Shown in pieces: positions 23,955-34,989 of a stretch of DNA of 64,000 nucleotides (position 1 is its first letter; each line of letters starts with the position of its first letter). The DNA comes from Cryptomeria japonica. Lineage: Eukaryota; Streptophyta; Pinopsida; Cupressales; Cupressaceae. Under the pieces are notes generated by a model. That model did no database searches. It was not told where the DNA came from and worked only from the letters and a program-made list of their open reading frames with translations. Location of the stretch: the NCBI RefSeq assembly GCF_030272615.1, contig NC_081414.1:761511148-761575147 (forward strand), written 5' to 3'. A program made the position numbers and the translations under genes.

Positions 23955-26236
23955 TGACTCTTTAGGACATAATATGGTGTCTTAGGACATCGTATGACCC
24001 CTTAGGTGTCGTTATGGGTCATATGGTGTCCTAAGGGGTCATTTGGTGTCTTATTACCCCTTAAGACACCATATGAACCCTTAGGACACAATATGGTGTC
24101 ATTGTGGGTCATATGGACACCTAAGGGGTCATATGGTGTCCTATGGGGCCATAGGACACCATATGACCCCTTAGGTGTCGTTAGGGATCATATTGTGTCT
24201 TAACAGGTCATATGGTGTGTTATGACCCCTTAAGACACCATATGACCCCTTAGGACACAATATGGTGTCGTTAGGTGTCGTATGGTGTTGTAAGGGGTCA
24301 TATGGTATCCTATGACCCCTTAGAACACCATATGACCCCTTAAGACACAATATGATGTCATTATGGGTCATATGGTGTCCTAAGGGGTCATATGGTGTCC
24401 TATGACCCCTTAGGACACCATATGACACCTTAGGACACAATATGGTGTCGTTATGGGTTGTATGGACACCTAAGGGGTAATATAGTGTCCTATGGGGCCA
24501 TAGGACACCATATGACCCCTTAGGTGTCGTTATGGGTTGTATAGTGTCCCAAGGGGTCATATGGTGTCTTATGACCCCTTAAGACACCATATGACCACTT
24601 AGAACACAATATGGTGTCATTATGGGTTGTATGGTGTCCTAAGGGGTCATATGGTGTCCCGTGACCCCTTAGGACACCATATGACCCCTTAGGACACAAT
24701 ACAGAGTTGTTATGGGTCGTATGGTGTCCTAAGGGGTCACATGGTGTCTTATGACCCCTAAGGACATAATATGGTGTCGCTATAGGTTGTATGGCGTCCT
24801 AAGGGGTCATATGGTGTCTTATGACACCTTAGGAAACCATATGACCCGTTAGGACATGATATGGTGTCATTATGGGCTGTATGGTTTCCTAAGGGGTCAT
24901 ATGGTGTCCTGTGACCCCTTAGGACACCATATGACCCCTTAGGACACAATACTATGTCGTATGGTGTCCTAAGTGGTCATATTGTGTCTTATGAACCCTT
25001 AGGAAACCATATGACCCTTGGGACACAATATGGTGTTGTTATGGGTTGTATGGTGTCCTAAGGGGTCATATGGTGTCCTATGACCCCTTAGGACACCATA
25101 TGACACCTTAGGACACAATATGGTGTCCTTATGGGTCGTATGGACACCTAAGGGGTCGTATGGTGTCCTATGGGACCATAAGATACCATATGACCCCTTA
25201 GGTGTTGTTATGGGTCATATGGTGTCCTAAGGGGTCATATGGTGTCTTATGACCCCTTAGAACACCATATGACCCCTTAGGACACAATATGGTGTCATTA
25301 TGGGTTGTGTGGTGTCCTAAGGGGTCATATGGTGTCCTGTGACCCCTTAGGACACCATATGAACCCTTAGGATACAATATGGTGTCATTATGGGTTGTAT
25401 GGTGTCCTAAGGGGTCATATGCTGTCTTATGACCCCTTAGGACACCTTATGACCCCTTAGGACACAATATGGTGTCTGTATGGGTCGTATGGTATCCTAA
25501 GGGGTCATATGGTGTCTTATGACCGCTTAGGGCACCATATGACCCCTTAGGACACAATATGGTGTCGTTATGGGTCGTATGGTGTCCTAAGGGGCTATAT
25601 GGTGTCTATTGACCCCTTAGGACATCGTGTGACCCCTTAGGACACAATACAGTGTCGTTATGGGTCGTATGGTGTCCTAAGGGGTCAAATGGTGTCTTAT
25701 CACCCCTTTGGACACCATATGACCCCTAAGGAAACAATATGGTGTCGTTATGGGTTGTATGGTGTCCTAAGGGGTCATATGGTGTCCTATGACCCCTTAG
25801 GATAGAATATGGTCTCTTTATGGGTCGCATGGACACCTAAGGGGTCATATGGTGTCCTATGGGGCCATAGGACACCATATGACCCCTTAGGTGTTGTTAT
25901 GGGTCGTATGGTGTTCTAAGGGGTCATATGGTGTATTATGACCCCTTAGGACACCATATGACCCCTTAGGACATAATATGGTGTTGTTATGGGTCGTATG
26001 GACACCTAAGGGGTTATATGGTGTCCTATGGGGCCATACGACACCATATGACCCCTTAGGTGTTGTTATGGGTCTTATGGTGTCTTATGACCCCTTAGGA
26101 CACCATATAACCCCTTAAGACATAATATGGTGTTGTTATGGGTCGTATGGTGTCCTAAGGGGTCATATGGTGTCCTGTGACCCCTTAGGACACAATACAG
26201 TCTCGTTATGGGTTGTATGGTGTCCTAAGGGGTCAT
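23955..26236. repeat. 90-bp satellite array, left block
   Basis: Tandem monomers built from short sense and antisense modules (ggtgtcctaaggggtca and its complement tgaccccttaggacacc). Every monomer therefore has several dyads and could fold into hairpins. The basic period is about 90 bp, and some monomers carry added or missing modules. The period is a multiple of three, so long open frames appear on the minus strand with 30-residue repeats (CPKGSYGVLRGHKTPYDPLG). I take these as by-products of the period. The array ends abruptly at 26236 against a retroelement and resumes at about 32918. Confidence 0.95.
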
Positions 26237-26406
26237 TGATAGTTCTGATACTTAATATAAGTACAGATCCAATAGCCAAAAGGATGAGAGGGGGGGAGGT
26301 GAATCATATAAACTTAATCATCCATAAAGACATCAGATTCAACCTCGGTAACATATATATCAGTAATATAACCAAAACTATTAAACATGCAAACTCAAAA
26401 GCATAT
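26237..26406 (-). mobile_element. Outer LTR-like element, left part
   Basis: The satellite is interrupted from 26237 (tgatagttctg). The block contains a run like gagaggggggaggtgaatca, common near the 3' end of long plant LTRs when read on the opposite strand. With 31583-32917 it makes about 1.5 kb of non-satellite DNA, flanked by gtcat (26232-26236) and gtgat (32918-32922), a possible imperfect 5-bp TSD. It is split by the inner retroelement. Best read as a minus-oriented solo LTR. Confidence 0.55.
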
Positions 26407-26911
26407 TGTTGGATTTTGCCAAGATCAAGAGCTCAATGAAATGTACAAAATAGAGACACAATATAGGACAAGAATAAACTGTATTCTCATCAATAGAAAA
26501 TGATCAATAATCAACTGGATTCAATAGTCGTTCACTAGTTACATACAATGTAGATGAGCCTGCTTATATAGGCAAGGCTAGGGATATGTATGAGCACACA
26601 AATATGACATGTGGCTCAATAAGAAACAAGGGTAGGTAGGAAATAGGTGTGGGTAGGTAGGAGAAATAATATAATATTCCACATGAGGTGGATCACCCAC
26701 CGAAGGTGGAATTATCACTCCACAATAAGTGGATATGATAGTGTAATAACAAGATCAACACCAAAAAAGGTGGAATTTCTCCTACACACACTATCCCAAT
26801 GTGGCACAAACACCCAAGTGTCTCATATCCAAACTACTATGAAATGCATTATCCTAAGTAAAATTAAGTAAGTGTAATAATATCCATGATGAATAATTAT
26901 TTACACCAACA
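26407..26911 (-). repeat. 3' LTR of the complete retrotransposon
   Basis: 505 bp, left copy on the plus strand, equal in length to the right copy with about five substitutions. It lies directly downstream (minus strand) of the purine tract. Confidence 0.95.
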
Positions 26912-27051
26912 CCCCCCCTTAAGTGCAACTTAGGGGAATGCACTTAAGTCTACAATGCAACTAAGCAATGCAAGATGGGTCCCGGCTACTAGGCCATGTT
27001 AGGTACCCATGTACAAATGCAAATGCATGCAAACCAATGCAATAAAATCTC

Positions 27052-29475
27052 TCACAAAGTGGGGAAAGAGAGAAAAACCCAATGGGAAAAAACCCTCCCC
27101 CAAAAAGAGAGATGAAAACATACAAGAGAACTCTCATAGAAGTATGTGAGGAACAAAACCCCATGTGAGGAAAAGAACCCCCCATATGAGAGAAGAAGAG
27201 AAGTCAAACTGTGACCCCCCCTCAATGGAGAATCTGCACCAATGGAAGAAGCTCGATGTATGAAGAAACTGCTCCATGAATGTCGAACAACATTCCTCCC
27301 CTTAGGAAGAAACAAAACCAAAGGTGTATCTATGAAGTCTCCCCAATCATGAAGGGAAGATGTATGAAGAAAACTCATGATGAAAGGAATCTCTGAAAAC
27401 TGTTCAAATGTCCCCACGTCGATGCTAAAAGATACCCCTTCCAAAGGTGGTAAACTGTGCCACATTGCTGAAAAAGGCACTCCAAGATCTAGTGGAGATG
27501 GATGTAGAACATGTCCCAAAGAATCACATGTCTCCTCAAAACATAAAGAGACCTTCTCCAACTGCTGTACATAAGTATCCACAATCATGTCATCCTCAAA
27601 AGAATGATCATGTAGAGAATGAACAAGAGGGTCAGAGTGTGCCCTCGCAACAATCGAAGAAGGATCATCTTCATCAAAGAGAAGATGAATGTCATCAATG
27701 ATGTCTCCCAAATCTGCAATGTAGGATTCCACAAACAAACCTGTAATGTCTGTCAAGTAATCATCCCATGAATCTGAAGCTGGAAGACAATGGATATCCT
27801 GCTGCACTGAATCACATGAAGGCAAAACTGTCGCACTATCCACATAATCAGGTACAATAGGTGATGTGATATCAATATGAGGAGATGAAATACAAGACTC
27901 AAGAATGGGGTCACATGTGAGAATCCCCATGTTCAAGTGTCCAAATTTCTCCTCAAAATTTGAACCATCACAAGAAATGTGATCATCATGTGTAGAATCA
28001 TCAAATGTGAAATCATCATCATCAACAAAATCTGAAAAGGAGTATAACCGAGATGCATGATCAACCACCCCAGTCACAATGATAGCTCTAGTCTCCATGT
28101 CTCTAATAAAAACTGAGTCAGGTGTGAACTCCACAACTCTCTTGGTTGTGCCATGTGTGATTTGATAGATAGAAAGGAGATTGTTTGTCAAGTGGGGTAC
28201 ACACAACACATCATTGAAGGAGTTATCCCCAATGTCAATAGATCCTTTCCCAATCACATCCATGTATGTATGATTGCCCATCAAAATCTGTGGCATGGTG
28301 CAAGGCTCAAATGTAGAGAACATAGACTGCGAAGATGCCATATGATGAGAAGCCCCTGAATCTAGAAGCCATCTCTCTGAATCATGACTGATAGTAGCAC
28401 ATAGAGCTTTTCCTTTTCTTGTTCCAAAAGAGTGAGTCTTCCCACTTGTAGAAGCCATGAATGCTTGCCCTTTTCCTTTTGAATGTGAGGAAGTGGAAGT
28501 TGATGAATCATCCTTCTTGTAGACTTTAGGCAAATCAATGTGATGCTTTTTGATGATATGTGTAAGCTCATCAATCTTCTTAGAATGGCAACGATGCTCC
28601 TCATGACCAATCTTTTTACAATAAGCACAAGTAGGTCTTTCCCTCTTTGGTGAATTATCTCTCTTGGAAGAGGATGAATCTCCTTGTTGTGGAGAAGATG
28701 GTGCTTTTTCCTTAGGCTTTGATTGCCATTTCTTCTTGTTTGAGTTGTCCTTTCCTTGATTTCCTTTGTTCCCTTGATTTGCCACTAATGCTTGAGACTT
28801 AGAAGCCTTAAGAATGCCCATGCTTATCAACTTAGTTTGTTCCATCATCAACATTTCATTGAAAGCATCAAATGTAGGCATTTTGTAGCTTGACCCCATT
28901 GTCATCCTATGGGTTTGGAAACTAGAAACAAATGCTGCATATTCTTGTGGAAGCTTGCCTATCAAGTTGAATATCAATTGAGTATCCTTCTTATCAATGC
29001 CACAATCTTTGAGTTGTGCCCTCAACTCATTTGCCTTAGTGACATAATCTTGTATAGTATCAAAGTTCTTGGGATCTAACATGGTGAGATCACTATCAAT
29101 TTGATATCCCCTAATCTCATCAACTTGACCATACAAGTCTTGAAACTTTTGCCAAGCATCCTTGATTAGAGTACATTTCTCAATATGAAAAATGAGATCC
29201 TTTGATACATACTTTCTTAAGGTACCAATTTCCATGATATTTTTAGTGAGCCAATCTAAGTGACCAACTGGATCAACCTTAGGATCAGCTGGAGCAACAA
29301 TAGTTCCATCAATGTAGTGAGTGAGTCCTTTTTCCATAAGTTTACTCCATGCATCAATTTTCCAAGTAGCATAATTATGTGGAGTTAAGAGAGGAAACTT
29401 AGAAGAACCCATAGCAGCAAAAAGGAAGGAACACGAGCACAAAATCACAAGAGACACCCCCCCAAATTCACTCAA
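27052..29475 (-). CDS. Gag-protease polyprotein of the LTR element (807 aa)
   Basis: One uninterrupted frame. The likely initiator is the second Met (residue 22, MGSSKFPLL). An N-terminal gag domain of DUF4219/UBN2 type begins YATWKIDAWSKLMEKG and spans roughly residues 30-230. A Lys/Ser-rich linker leads to a CCHC zinc knuckle CAYCKKIGHEEHRC (283-296). The aspartic-protease motif WLLDSGASHHM has its DSG at 372-374, and a GAG-pre-integrase-like remnant (LLSIYQITHG) follows. From about residue 480 the protein is acidic, Asp/Ser/His-rich and unlike any pol domain; the last 100 residues are Phe/Ser/Leu-rich. It should form virus-like particles with relatives' enzymes. Survival of 807 codons without a stop, amid wrecked neighbours, fits the young LTR age. 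Confidence 0.9.
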   Translation of the reverse strand: MSEFGGVSLVILCSCSFLFAAMGSSKFPLLTPHNYATWKIDAWSKLMEKGLTHYIDGTIVAPADPKVDPVGHLDWLTKNIMEIGTLRKYVSKDLIFHIEKCTLIKDAWQKFQDLYGQVDEIRGYQIDSDLTMLDPKNFDTIQDYVTKANELRAQLKDCGIDKKDTQLIFNLIGKLPQEYAAFVSSFQTHRMTMGSSYKMPTFDAFNEMLMMEQTKLISMGILKASKSQALVANQGNKGNQGKDNSNKKKWQSKPKEKAPSSPQQGDSSSSKRDNSPKRERPTCAYCKKIGHEEHRCHSKKIDELTHIIKKHHIDLPKVYKKDDSSTSTSSHSKGKGQAFMASTSGKTHSFGTRKGKALCATISHDSERWLLDSGASHHMASSQSMFSTFEPCTMPQILMGNHTYMDVIGKGSIDIGDNSFNDVLCVPHLTNNLLSIYQITHGTTKRVVEFTPDSVFIRDMETRAIIVTGVVDHASRLYSFSDFVDDDDFTFDDSTHDDHISCDGSNFEEKFGHLNMGILTCDPILESCISSPHIDITSPIVPDYVDSATVLPSCDSVQQDIHCLPASDSWDDYLTDITGLFVESYIADLGDIIDDIHLLFDEDDPSSIVARAHSDPLVHSLHDHSFEDDMIVDTYVQQLEKVSLCFEETCDSLGHVLHPSPLDLGVPFSAMWHSLPPLEGVSFSIDVGTFEQFSEIPFIMSFLHTSSLHDWGDFIDTPLVLFLPKGRNVVRHSWSSFFIHRASSIGADSPLRGGHSLTSLLLSYGGFFSSHGVLFLTYFYESSLVCFHLSFWGRVFSHWVFLSFPTL

Positions 29476-31060
29476 TCAAAGTACCCCCCCCAAAGTGATG
29501 ATTTTGGCACTTTATACTTAGTGTGATTACGATGAGCCACTTGCAAAACAAGGCAAAGTGGACTTATGATGCAAATTTTACAACTTTTCAAATGAGATAC
29601 AAGAGACTTCAATCAATAGTGCAATGAATCTAACTGAGATTCAAGCAAATATACAAGTACCAAGAGAGCCAAAAAATGGCCAAAATATGAAATTACAATT
29701 TCTACTTATAATGGAATCAATCTGATAGCATCATGTGAAAGTAGACAAAAAAATACACACTTTCAAGAAAAACGGCACTTGAAAAGGAGGTCAAATGACC
29801 CCAAATGAAGCCTCTGAAGTTGCAAAAACTGGGATTACTCAGGTACAGTCACCAAAAACTGCATTTTATAAAAAATACATGCATCAAAATCAAAAAATTT
29901 CTTCACCATTGTGGAGAGCACGAAATTATAGCCCATTTCAAAAAAAATTGCACCAAAAAAGGAGCAAAAATGAGCAAGTTATGGCCATTTGAAGTTGAAC
30001 TGCAAAATCAAAAATACAAATGAGAGGGGGTCCAAAATTTTTCAAACCCTGCTGATGTGGCACTGATGTCATCAAGTCACTAGGTTAAATTTGATGACCG
30101 TATGACCATCGCAAAACTTTTCCCTTTGCTGACTAGGCGTCCATACCGTATGGATGAATGACACGACCAAATGACTATATAGTCCGTACTGTACGGATAT
30201 TGCTGACTGGAGGTGCCACGTGGCAGATGACTGTGCATACGGATGGCCTACGTGTCGCTATATGGAAGGTACCTGCAGGCCAGTGGCCGCCTGCCACGTG
30301 GCGGGTGTGGGTCCATTGGTCTGTGGTGGGTGCCTGAAAAATTTTGCCGGCGATGTCGGTTGGACGGGTGTAGCCGAAGGTGGTGCGGCCCGGGGAAAGG
30401 CAGTGTCGGAGCCGAGGCACGCGGGAGGAGTGTTCTCGGTGGTAGTGGAGGCGCTCGGGCGAGGACGTGGTGGCGCTGCAGGCTGAGGGCACCGGGGAGC
30501 TGCGTGCAGAGGGAGGCGGCGGAGCAGCGGCTGGCGGGCGGAGGGAGCGCTGGCGGTGGCAGACGCTGCGGGCACGATTGGCCAGGACGAGTAGAGCCGG
30601 CGGGAGCGTCGAGGTGAGGTACGAGCCGACAGAAGGTACAGCGGCGATAGAGCTGCAAACCTGTAATGCGCAGGTACGGGGGGTCTGCGGACCCCCAAAA
30701 TTTTGATTTTTTCTTTTTTTTTTTGACTTTTTACAATTTTTTTTCAGTTTTTTTTCGAAAATTTTTCCAAATTTTTTTTTGATTTTTTATTTTTCTGAAA
30801 TTTTTTTCCGAAAATAATTTTTTTTTTTCGAAAAAAATATTAAAAAAATTGAAAATCCGTACGATACTAGCAAAATTGGGGAAAAAATTTTTCTCACCAA
30901 AATAGGCCGAATTTATAACCAAAATTCATGGAAACGACCTTTTGGACGCAATGGCGGGGTCGGATTTGGTCTAGGAAGCCTCCAAAAGATGCTGCTCCTC
31001 AGATCTGCCTCTTGATGTCACAATAATGCCTCTTCAAGACGAATCAATGAAGCCCCAATG
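29476..31060 (-). other. Long leader of the LTR element with GC-rich palindromic core
   Basis: About 1.6 kb separate the PBS from gag. The part at 30220-30690 is strikingly GC-rich in an AT-rich window, and 30700-30860 is T- and A-homopolymer rich. Perfect palindromes occur: TCCATACCGTATGGA (30140-30154), TCCGTACTGTACGGA (30183-30197), TGCCACGTGGCA (30214-30225) and TGCCACGTGGC (30292-30302). Frames in the GC-rich part are low-complexity (Arg/Pro/Ala or Gly) and I do not call them genes. The leader could carry packaging or dimerisation signals, G-box regulatory sites, or a captured host fragment. Confidence 0.6.
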
Positions 31061-31072
31061 GCTCTGATACCA
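31061..31072 (-). other. tRNA-iMet primer-binding site
   Basis: On the minus strand TGGTATCAGAGC abuts the 5' LTR with no gap. It matches the usual plant copia PBS exactly and fixes the element's orientation. Confidence 0.93.
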
Positions 31073-31577
31073 TGTTGGATTTTGCCAAGATCAAGAGCTC
31101 AATGAAATGTACAAAATAGAGACACAATATAGGACAAGAATAAACCGTATTCTGATCAATAGAAAATGATCAATAATCAACTGGATTCAATAGTCGTTCA
31201 ATAGTTACATACAATGTAGATGAGCCTGCTTATATAGGCAAGGCTAGGGATATGTATGAGCACACAAATATGACATGTGGCTCAATAAGAAACAAGGGTA
31301 GGTAGGAAATAGGTGTGGGTAGGTAGGAGAAATAATATAATATTCCACATGAGGTGGATCACCCACCGAAGGTGGAATTATCACTCCACAATAAGTGGAT
31401 ATGATAGTGTAATAACAAGATCAACACCAAAAAAGGTGGAATTTCTCCTACACACACTATCCCAATGTGGCACAAACACCCAAGTGTCTCATATCCAAAC
31501 TACTATGAAATACATTATCCTAAGTAAACTTAAGTAAGTGTAATAATATCCATGATGAATAATTATTTACACCAACA
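31073..31577 (-). repeat. 5' LTR of the complete retrotransposon
   Basis: 505 bp. On the minus strand a TATA-like CCTATATAAGCAGGC lies near 31230, a plausible promoter. The 3' edge (31073) abuts the PBS, and the outer edge is followed by catat. Confidence 0.95.
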
Positions 31578-31582
31578 CATAT

Positions 31583-32917
31583 GAACAATATAAACCTTAT
31601 AACACCAGATTTAACGTGGAAACCCAAATAGGGAAAAACCATTGTGGGATTTTGGACCCACTAAGAAATATACTCTTCTAGAGTGTGCTCGGTTAAAAGC
31701 AAATCTTGTTAAAGATTACAAACACATTGCTAGATGTGACCCGGTTAAGGGATTTCCCTCAGATCTGTTAGGATCTTCACTTTGTTAGAAGTGACCTTGT
31801 TAAAGGATTTCAAACACTCAATCGGAATGTCACCTTGCTAGAGGGTTTACATATAAGACTATTACGTCCACTCGGTTAAGAGATTTTCTGTCACTTTCAC
31901 AAAATAACAGTTAAAAAATCTATTTGCAACTTCACATGTAAAATGCTAAAGCAGATTCATATTTGTTCAATACAATCTAGACATAGAACTAATCTTGTCT
32001 ATTTGCTGGGCTTCTATACTCTGTTATTCTAATAGGTCTTCAAGCTTCTATGCTCGGTAATCACTATGTAGCATCCTTGTGCATACACTTGCCCGCATCC
32101 ATTGTTTATCAATAGTTTCCTATTTATAAACAATTAGGTAATCACTTAATCTCCTTGATCACATTTCCCATGATCAATCATAGCCATCAGATCTTCAATC
32201 TTGTCCAGGTTCAATGCATCTTTCGATCTGAAAATGTTTTACCTCACCTTGGAACTTGTGCCAGGGTATTGCAGTTCAATCTGAGCTGTAGATCTTCATG
32301 CCAACTTTTCATTGCCTTAGATTCATTAACAAACTTCTTCCATGACTTACCAATCATTTAATCCGCTCCAGCTCATCAGCTTCCTTCATTAAATACCGCA
32401 TGTAAACATTTAATGCATTCTGTTATAGCTCGGTTACAACTCGGTAACAACTCAGTGAATACTAAACTTCACTCGGTAGACATTCCACCTTCATTACCCG
32501 ATAGCGATAACCTTAGGGTTTACCGACTAGGTTCTTTGCTTGATAACATAGTATAGTATTAACCTTTACAATTTACAACATATCTATGATGTTAAAACAA
32601 TCTAAAACATCATGATCTCATCATTGTCTGACTCGGTAGTAGTTGCCCATTGAATACCTTATTCATCCCCTTATTCATCATATTCTTTCCTGTGTCTTTT
32701 ACCGACATCTTTATAATCTTCATATCATACTTCTCAAGATATGGAAACATCATACTGAATTAGAAAATCAATTTCTTGACATCAATGAAAAAATAATAAT
32801 ATCAAGATAGTAAAACATCTTTAATTAGTTATATCCATAATAATCAACAACCTTCTCAATATCCTTATGAAATGCCAACAATCTTTCATTGTCTATTATA
32901 ATGCAATATTGCCAATA
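31583..32917 (-). mobile_element. Outer LTR-like element, right part
   Basis: Continues the sequence broken at 26406. It contains the block aacgtggaaacccaaatagg...gggaaaaaccattgtggg, common in long plant copia LTRs, and several tcggtta motifs. It ends ttgccaata, after which the satellite resumes. No reading frame is recognisable. Confidence 0.55.
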
Positions 32918-34229
32918 GTGATATGGTGTCTTATGACCCCTTAGGACACCATATGAGCCCCTAGGACACAATATGGTGTCGTTATGGGTCGTATGGTGTC
33001 CTAAGGGGTCATATGGTGTCCTATGACCCCTTAAGACACCATATGACCCCTTAGGACACAATACAGTGTCGTTATGGGTCGTATGGTGTCCTAAGGGGTC
33101 ATATGGTGTCTTATGACCACTTAGGACACCATATGACCCCTTTGGACACAATATGGTGTCGTTATGGGTTGTATGTTGTCCTAAGGGGTCATATGGTGTC
33201 CTGTGACCCCTTTGGACACCATATGACCCCTTTGGACACAATACAGTGTCGTTATGGGTCGTATGGTGTCCTAAGGGGTCATATGGTGTCTTATGACCCC
33301 TTAAGACACCATATGACTTGTTAGGACACAATATGGTGTCATTATGGGTTGTATGGTGTCCTAAGGGGTCATATGGTGTCCTATTACCCCTTAGGACACC
33401 ATATGACCCCTTAGGACACAATATGGTGTTGTTATGGGTCGTATGGACACCTAAGGGGTCATATGGTGTCCTATGGGGCCATAGGAAACCATATGACCCC
33501 TTAGGTGTCGATATGGGTCGTATTGTGTCCTAAGGGGTCATATGGTGTCTTATGACCCCTTATGACACCATATGACCACTTAGGACACAATATGACATCG
33601 TTATGGGTCGTATGGTGTCCTAAGGGGTCATATGGTGTCTTGTTACCCCATAGGACACCATATGACCCCTTAGGACACCATACAATGTCGTTATGGGTCG
33701 TATGGTGTCCTAAGGGGTCATATGGTGTCTTATGATCCCTTAGGAGACCATATGAGCCCTTAGGACACAATATGGTGTCGTTATGGGTCGTATGGTTTCC
33801 TAAGGGGTCATATGGTTTCCTGTGACCCCTTAGGACATAATATGGTGCCGTTATGGATCGTATGGACACCTAAGGGGTCATATGGTGTCCTGTGGGGCCA
33901 TAGGACACTACATGACCCCTTAGGTGTCGTTAGGGATCATATTATGTCTTAATGGGTCATATTATGTGTTATGACCCCTTAAGACACCATATGACACCTT
34001 AGAACACAATATGGTGTCGTTAGGTGTCATATGGTTTTGTTTGGGGTCATATGGTATCCTATGACCCACTAGGACACCATATGACCCCTTAAGACACAAT
34101 ACGGTGTCGTTATGGGTCGTATGATGTCATAAGGGGTTATATGGTGTCCTATGACATCTACGGACACCATATGACCCCTTAGGACACAATATGGTGTTGT
34201 TATGGGTGGTATGGTGTCGTAAGGGGTCA
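32918..34229. repeat. 90-bp satellite array, right block
   Basis: Same monomer as 23955-26236; the phrase ttatgggtcgtatgg recurs at about 33072, 33162, 33252 and 33342, exactly 90 bp apart. Monomers become less regular towards 34229. This is the other half of the array split by the nested retroelements. Confidence 0.95.
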
Positions 34230-34318
34230 TTGGTCTCCATTGGTCTCCATGTCCTCTAGAGAGATGCCCTTACCTTGAATGGTTCCTTCAAGATGGTTTT
34301 CATTAGTCTCCATGATGA

Positions 34319-34319
<1 letters not shown>

Positions 34320-34403
<84 letters not shown>

Positions 34404-34433
34404 GTCATCATCATCATTGTCATCGTCATCATT

Positions 34434-34487
<54 letters not shown>

Positions 34488-34488
34488 G

Positions 34489-34542
<54 letters not shown>

Positions 34543-34642
34543 CCACCATCATCACCACCATCATCATCAACACCACCATCATCATTATCACCACCACCAC
34601 CACCACCACCACCACCACCACCACCACCACCACCGCCACCAC

Positions 34643-34694
<52 letters not shown>

Positions 34695-34815
34695 GTCGTC
34701 GTCGTCGTCGTCATCATTGTCATCATCATCGTCGTCGTCGTCATCTTCATCATCATCATCGTCATCATCATCATCATCATCCTCATTGTCCTCATCATCA
34801 TCATCATCATCATCC

Positions 34816-34871
<56 letters not shown>

Positions 34872-34886
34872 GTCATCATCATCATA
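34320..34886. repeat. Long (ATC/GAT)n microsatellite with (ACC)n and (GTC)n patches
   Basis: About 565 bp of almost pure trinucleotide repeat. Tracts of tca are interrupted by a block of acc (34590-34645) and by tcg runs (34690-34740). All frames are open on both strands, giving poly-Asp, poly-Met, poly-Ile or poly-Ser, which is an artefact. Its left edge is 90 bp from the end of the satellite. Confidence 0.97.
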
Positions 34887-34989
34887 AAATGATATGGAAG
34901 TCTTATGAGGCTTCAACTTTAAAAGACTTTATCCCCTACTAAAAATTGTCTAAAAGGCATATTTTTTATTTTCATAGCTCTTCTATCTA

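Larger units (their letters stand above)
26407..31577 (-). mobile_element. Complete non-autonomous copia-like LTR retrotransposon (5171 bp)
   Basis: Two 505-bp terminal repeats (26407-26911 and 31073-31577) start TGTTGG and end CCAACA on the plus strand. Both sides are flanked by the 5-bp duplication catat (26402-26406, 31578-31582). On the minus strand, the PBS TGGTATCAGAGC (31061-31072) follows the 5' LTR directly. A purine tract AAGGGGGGG (26912-26920) precedes the 3' LTR. I count about five differences between the LTRs by eye, roughly 1%, so insertion is recent. The interior holds a 1.6-kb leader and one long gag-protease frame. Integrase, reverse transcriptase and RNase H are absent, so it would need enzymes from a relative. 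Confidence 0.95.

Noticed and set aside
30220-30706. GC-rich open frames of 79-146 codons on both strands in the LTR leader
   Set aside because: They overlap in all directions, encode low-complexity Ala/Pro/Arg/Gly sequence and lack any domain; long frames are expected in GC-rich DNA.
24006-33869. Repeated 30-residue open frames (CPKGSYGVLRGHKTPYDPLG) in the 90-bp array
   Set aside because: The period is a multiple of three and lacks stops in those frames, so long frames arise automatically; they occur on both strands, lack a stable start and break with each module change.
34227-34916. Long open frames encoding poly-Asp, poly-Met, poly-Ile or poly-Ser
   Set aside because: They are the unavoidable translations of a trinucleotide microsatellite without stop triplets, open in many frames on both strands.
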